Below, piece after piece: positions 61,384-64,000 of a stretch of 64,000 nucleotides of DNA (the first letter of the stretch is position 1; the number at the start of each line of letters is the position of its first letter). The notes beneath the pieces were generated by a model. It did not search any database, was not told the DNA's origin, and was given only the letters and a program-made list of their open reading frames with translations. The translations under genes and the position numbers were made by a program. This DNA is from Actinobacillus equuli (lineage in GTDB: Bacteria > Pseudomonadota > Gammaproteobacteria > Enterobacterales > Pasteurellaceae), in assembly GCF_900636745.1 (NCBI RefSeq), contig NZ_LR134310.1, positions 2,224,501 to 2,288,500 of the forward strand. Reading direction: 5' to 3'.

Positions 61384-61411
61384 TATGCAAAAAATAGTGC
61401 AATTTTTTTCA
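61384..61411 (-). repeat. Mu left-end terminal inverted repeat
   Basis: Read inward on the minus strand it begins TGAAAAAAATTGCAC and has TTTTTTGCATA at positions 18-28, matching the right-end repeat at 22 of 28 positions. Followed outside by TTTTT. Confidence 0.7.
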
Positions 61412-61416
61412 TTTTT
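61412..61416. repeat. 5-bp target duplication, right copy (TTTTT)
   Basis: TTTTT immediately after the CA terminus, matching 27299-27303. Confidence 0.6.
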
Positions 61417-61459
61417 TCACTATTTTTGCTCATTTTGTTTTTTGCATAGTTTTCCATAA
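61417..61459 (+). pseudogene. Small P2-like gene, 3' part
   Basis: Continuation of the frame begun at 27221 after removal of the Mu-like element: HYFCSFCFLHSFP then TAA at 61457-61459, directly before a terminator. The sense of the frame after excision supports the junction. Confidence 0.45.
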
Positions 61460-61460
61460 C

Positions 61461-61506
61461 AAAAATGCGGAGAGCCTTGATTTTATTAGCCTCTCCGCAT
61501 TTTTTT
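61461..61506 (+). terminator. Terminator upstream of the P2-like terminase gene
   Basis: ATGCGGAGAG (61465-61474) and CTCTCCGCAT (61491-61500) form a 10-bp stem, followed by six T. It closes the split small gene. Confidence 0.85.
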
Positions 61507-61607
61507 GCGCCAAATTTTTTTATCTTTATCTATGTAAAATAGATCACTACCCCACAGATGCTGATATAAAGCGGCAAGCGCAAGTTAAATATTGGAATGG
61601 TTTTAAA

Positions 61608-63293
61608 GTGGCAGAAATCTCTCGGCAACTCGGGATTCCTGCCTCAACTATATCGTCTTGGATAAAACGTGAAAAGTGGGATGACATCGCGCCAATTGGG
61701 CGAGTTGAAATTACGCTTGAAGCAAGGCTTTGCCAGTTAATTTTAAAAGAACAAAAATCAGGGACTGATTTTAAAGAAATTGATTTGCTTGGACGTCAGA
61801 TTGAGAGAGCTGCACGAGTTAAAAAATATTCATACGGTGAGGGCAAAGAAAGCGATTTAAATCCAAAATTGAAGAATCGTTCTAGCGGTTCGGGGAAATC
61901 ATCAGAACCAAATGCAATTAGTGAAGAGCAAGAAGAATTATTAATTAATGGTTTTTTTGAGGGTATCTTTGCGTATCAGCGCAAATGGTATGAAGCGGGT
62001 TCGCACCGTATTCGGGAAATCTTGAAAAGCCGTCAAATTGGTGCGACGTGGTATTTTGCTCGTGAGGCATTTATTGATGCTTTAAAAACGGGACGAAATC
62101 AAATTTTTTTATCGGCAAGTAAAAAGCAGGCTTTGCAGTTTCGCTCATATATTAAAGATTATGCGAAACAAACAGCCGGTGTTGAATTAAAGGGCGAAAC
62201 GATAAAGTTGCCAAATGCCGCCGAACTAATTTTTTTAGGTACAAACTCGGCAACAGCACAGAGTTATCACGGCAATCTATATTTTGATGAATACTTTTGG
62301 GTGCCAAAATTCGGCGAAATGCGAAAAGTAGCTTCGGCCATGGCATCACAAAAACAATATCGTCAAACCTATTTTTCGACTCCGACAACTATTTCAAGTG
62401 AGGCGTACCAATTTTGGTCGGGTAAGTCATTTAATAAACGCAGAACAAAAGATGAGCGAATTGAAATTGATATTTCGCACGATAATTTGCGAGTGGGCAA
62501 GTTATGCGATGACCGACACTGGAAACAAATCGTTAATATTTATGATGCTCAAGAGGGTGGTTGTAATTTATTCGATATTGAAGAATTAAAATTCGAAAAT
62601 TCCCGCGAAGAGTTTGAACAATTATTTTTATGTCAATTTGCCGATGATAAAACGGGAGCGTTTAAATTCGCTGATTTGCAACTCTGCCAAGTTGATAGTT
62701 TTGAGGAATGGTCTGATTATAAGCCTTTTTACCAGCGCCCATTTGGTAATCGTGAGGTTTGGCTTGGTTATGATCCCGCTTATACCGGTGACCGTGCCGC
62801 TTTAGCCATTGTAGCACCTCCTCGTGTAGAGGGTGGTGATTATCGAGTATTGCATTATCAAACATTTCACGGAATGGATTATGAAGCACAAGCGAGACAA
62901 ATCAAAGATTATTGCGATAGCTACAATGTAACTCGTATTGCGATTGACAAAACCGGACTGGGTTCGGGAGTCTATCAAGAAGTCAAGAAGTTTTACCCAA
63001 TGGCTATCGGTCTTGATTACAACGTAGATTTAAAAAATGAGATGGTACTTAAAACCCAAAATCTTATTCAAAAACGCCGTCTAAAATTTGACGGAACTGA
63101 AATTATTACAAGCTTTATGACAATCCGCCGGCAAGCAACACGGAGCGGTCGTCAGATGACATATGTTTCTGACCGTTCTGAAGAAGCAAGTCACGGCGAT
63201 ATTTCTTGGGCGATTATGAACTGTATTTTAAATGTCGAGTATGGCGAAAGTTCGGGCTTTGGGTCGTCATCTTCAGTATTTAGCTTTAGCTAG
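61608..63293 (+). CDS. P2 gpP-like terminase ATPase subunit
   Basis: 561 aa from GTG 61608. N-terminal HTH (AEISRQLGIPASTISSWIKR), ATPase region RIREILKSRQIGATWYFARE and QIFLSASKKQALQFRSYIK, Walker B-like LYFDEYFW, nuclease domain VWLGYDPAYTGDRAALAI. The same frame is open upstream and reads DHYPTDADIKRQAQVKYWNG, homologous to the start of P2 gpP, yet contains no ATG, GTG or TTG. ATG at 61532 is one base out of frame. So either translation starts late at 61608 or the start is broken. Confidence 0.88.
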   Translation: MAEISRQLGIPASTISSWIKREKWDDIAPIGRVEITLEARLCQLILKEQKSGTDFKEIDLLGRQIERAARVKKYSYGEGKESDLNPKLKNRSSGSGKSSEPNAISEEQEELLINGFFEGIFAYQRKWYEAGSHRIREILKSRQIGATWYFAREAFIDALKTGRNQIFLSASKKQALQFRSYIKDYAKQTAGVELKGETIKLPNAAELIFLGTNSATAQSYHGNLYFDEYFWVPKFGEMRKVASAMASQKQYRQTYFSTPTTISSEAYQFWSGKSFNKRRTKDERIEIDISHDNLRVGKLCDDRHWKQIVNIYDAQEGGCNLFDIEELKFENSREEFEQLFLCQFADDKTGAFKFADLQLCQVDSFEEWSDYKPFYQRPFGNREVWLGYDPAYTGDRAALAIVAPPRVEGGDYRVLHYQTFHGMDYEAQARQIKDYCDSYNVTRIAIDKTGLGSGVYQEVKKFYPMAIGLDYNVDLKNEMVLKTQNLIQKRRLKFDGTEIITSFMTIRRQATRSGRQMTYVSDRSEEASHGDISWAIMNCILNVEYGESSGFGSSSSVFSFS

Positions 63294-63305
63294 GATAAAA
63301 AACTA

Positions 63306-64000
63306 ATGAAAACAAACAACACTCAACAAATTCACGGCACATCAACAAATCAAGAAGTTTCAGCTTTTTCGTTTGGTGACCCTGTACCTGTTTTAGACCG
63401 TGCGGAAATTTTAAATTATTTTGAATCTGTTTTGATGCATTCAAAATATTACGAACCACCGATTAACCCGAGCTATTTAGCTAAAGCCCTGAATGCTTCA
63501 ACACATCATCAAAGCGCAATCAAAGTTAAAGCTAATATTCTGTTATCGACTTGTGTAACAGATAGGATTTTACCTCGCTCACAATTAGAACGATTCATTA
63601 TGGACTTTTTAATTTTCGGGAACGGCTACCTTGAAGCGGTGAAGAATACGTTTGGTAAGATTGTGCAGCTTAAAGCTCCGCTTGGTAAATATATGCGTAG
63701 AGGCACCGAAGTCGGGCAGTATTATCAAGTCGTAAACGGATTTGATGAATTTGAGTTTGAACCATTTTCGATTTGCCATGTTGTGCAACCGGATGTAAAC
63801 CAAGAAATATACGGTCTACCTGATTACTTAGCTGCGTTACAATCTGCGTTTTTAAATGAAAGCGCAACATTATTTAGACGAAAATATTATTTAAATGGTG
63901 CTCATGCCGGTTCTATTATTTATATGACCGACCCAACTAACAGCAAAGATGACATTGACGAGATTAAGCGTCAATTAAAAGAGACAAAGGGTAAAGGGAA
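63306..64000 (+). CDS. P2 gpQ-like portal protein, N-terminal part
   Basis: First 231 residues; runs off the right edge. FSFGDPVPVLDRAEILNYFE, YYEPPINPSYLAKALNASTH and FIMDFLIFGNGYLEAVKNTF with AGSIIYMTDP are the P2 portal (PBSX-type) family pattern. Starts 12 bases after the terminase stop, matching the P2 P-Q order. Confidence 0.92.
   Translation, partial: MKTNNTQQIHGTSTNQEVSAFSFGDPVPVLDRAEILNYFESVLMHSKYYEPPINPSYLAKALNASTHHQSAIKVKANILLSTCVTDRILPRSQLERFIMDFLIFGNGYLEAVKNTFGKIVQLKAPLGKYMRRGTEVGQYYQVVNGFDEFEFEPFSICHVVQPDVNQEIYGLPDYLAALQSAFLNESATLFRRKYYLNGAHAGSIIYMTDPTNSKDDIDEIKRQLKETKGKG

Larger units (their letters stand above)
27304..61411 (-). mobile_element. Mu-like transposable prophage
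   Basis: 34.1 kb with full Mu gene order read from right to left: c, ner, A, B, gam, gp16, mor/C, lysis, head, tail, fibre, com-methylase. Termini are TG (27304) and CA (61410-61411). The two ends share an imperfect 28-bp inverted repeat, including TTTTTTGCATA at the same offset. It is flanked by TTTTT and lies inside a P2-like prophage. No gin invertase or invertible fibre segment is seen. Confidence 0.85.
61412..64000 (+). mobile_element. P2-like prophage, right segment
   Basis: Resumes with the 3' part of the interrupted small gene, its terminator, then gpP-type terminase and gpQ-type portal. It continues beyond the window; capsid, tail and attR are not visible. Confidence 0.85.

Noticed and set aside
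27299-61449. 12-bp direct repeat TTTTTTGCATAG at 27299-27310 and 61438-61449 as att sites or target duplication
   Set aside because: It does not leave TG...CA ends and Mu-type transposases make 5-bp duplications. Kept only as a caveat.
61440-61504. Alternative left end of the Mu-like phage at CA 61498-61499, also followed by TTTTT
   Set aside because: The inward sequence from there (TGCGGAGAGG) does not match the right end and would put a perfect terminator inside the terminal repeat. The 61411 end aligns far better.

Overview
The window looks like a Pasteurellaceae chromosome of the Actinobacillus/Mannheimia group. It is AT-rich, its housekeeping proteins resemble Haemophilus/Escherichia orthologues, and the intergenic spaces carry many ACAAGCGGTC/T words, the uptake-signal type of the Actinobacillus pleuropneumoniae clade, often as inverted pairs that double as terminators. 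The species cannot be fixed from this sequence alone.

Region 1 (1-18471) is ordinary host backbone: the end of a YdfG-like dehydrogenase, trpBA under a TrpR-type operator, a YgjV-like membrane protein, the helicase yoaA, an lrgAB (yohJK) pair, msbA, lolB-ispE-prs (outer-membrane lipoprotein insertion, isoprenoids, PRPP), pyrD, the pyruvate dehydrogenase operon aceE-aceF-lpdA, and a tRNA-Gly(GCC)-tRNA-Cys(GCA) pair.

Region 2 (about 18472-27303, resuming at 61412 and running off the right edge) is a P2-like prophage. It has a P4-type tyrosine integrase next to tRNA-Cys, a leftward early/replication operon (Cro-like, Ogr-like zinc protein, small genes, gpA-type rolling-circle initiator, SSB, MazG-like, AlpA-like), a divergent S24-family CI repressor, a secreted small protein, then across the insertion the terminase ATPase (gpP-like) and the start of the portal gene (gpQ-like).

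Region 3 (27304-61411, about 34.1 kb) is an apparently complete Mu-like transposable prophage sitting inside the P2-like prophage. Its Mu left end is at window right. The order is repressor c, ner, transposase A, B, small early genes, gam, gp16, a small independently transcribed cargo island, a Mor/C-type activator, lysis genes (amidase, holin-like, Rz/Rz1), gp27-gp31, I/Z, T, gp35-gp48, tail fibre and assembly genes, and a Com plus N6-adenine methyltransferase module in the place of Mu com-mom. Its ends show TG...CA termini, a 28-bp imperfect inverted repeat (22 matches) and TTTTT on both sides as the expected 5-bp target duplication. The insertion splits a roughly 41-codon P2-like gene.

The most unusual points are the nested prophages with a base-level junction, a -1 frameshift signal A AAA AAG in the tail chaperone gene, the Com/methylase control region with tandem 13-mers, a promoter-operator-bearing cargo island at 53.06-54.16 kb, a hairpin that appears to hide the ribosome site of the endolysin, a tRNA-like inverted-repeat element at 45.2 kb, helically phased repeats upstream of the protease/scaffold gene, and a P2-like terminase gene with no usable start codon where homology says it should begin. 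I did not find a CRISPR array, an insertion sequence or a clear anti-phage defence operon.
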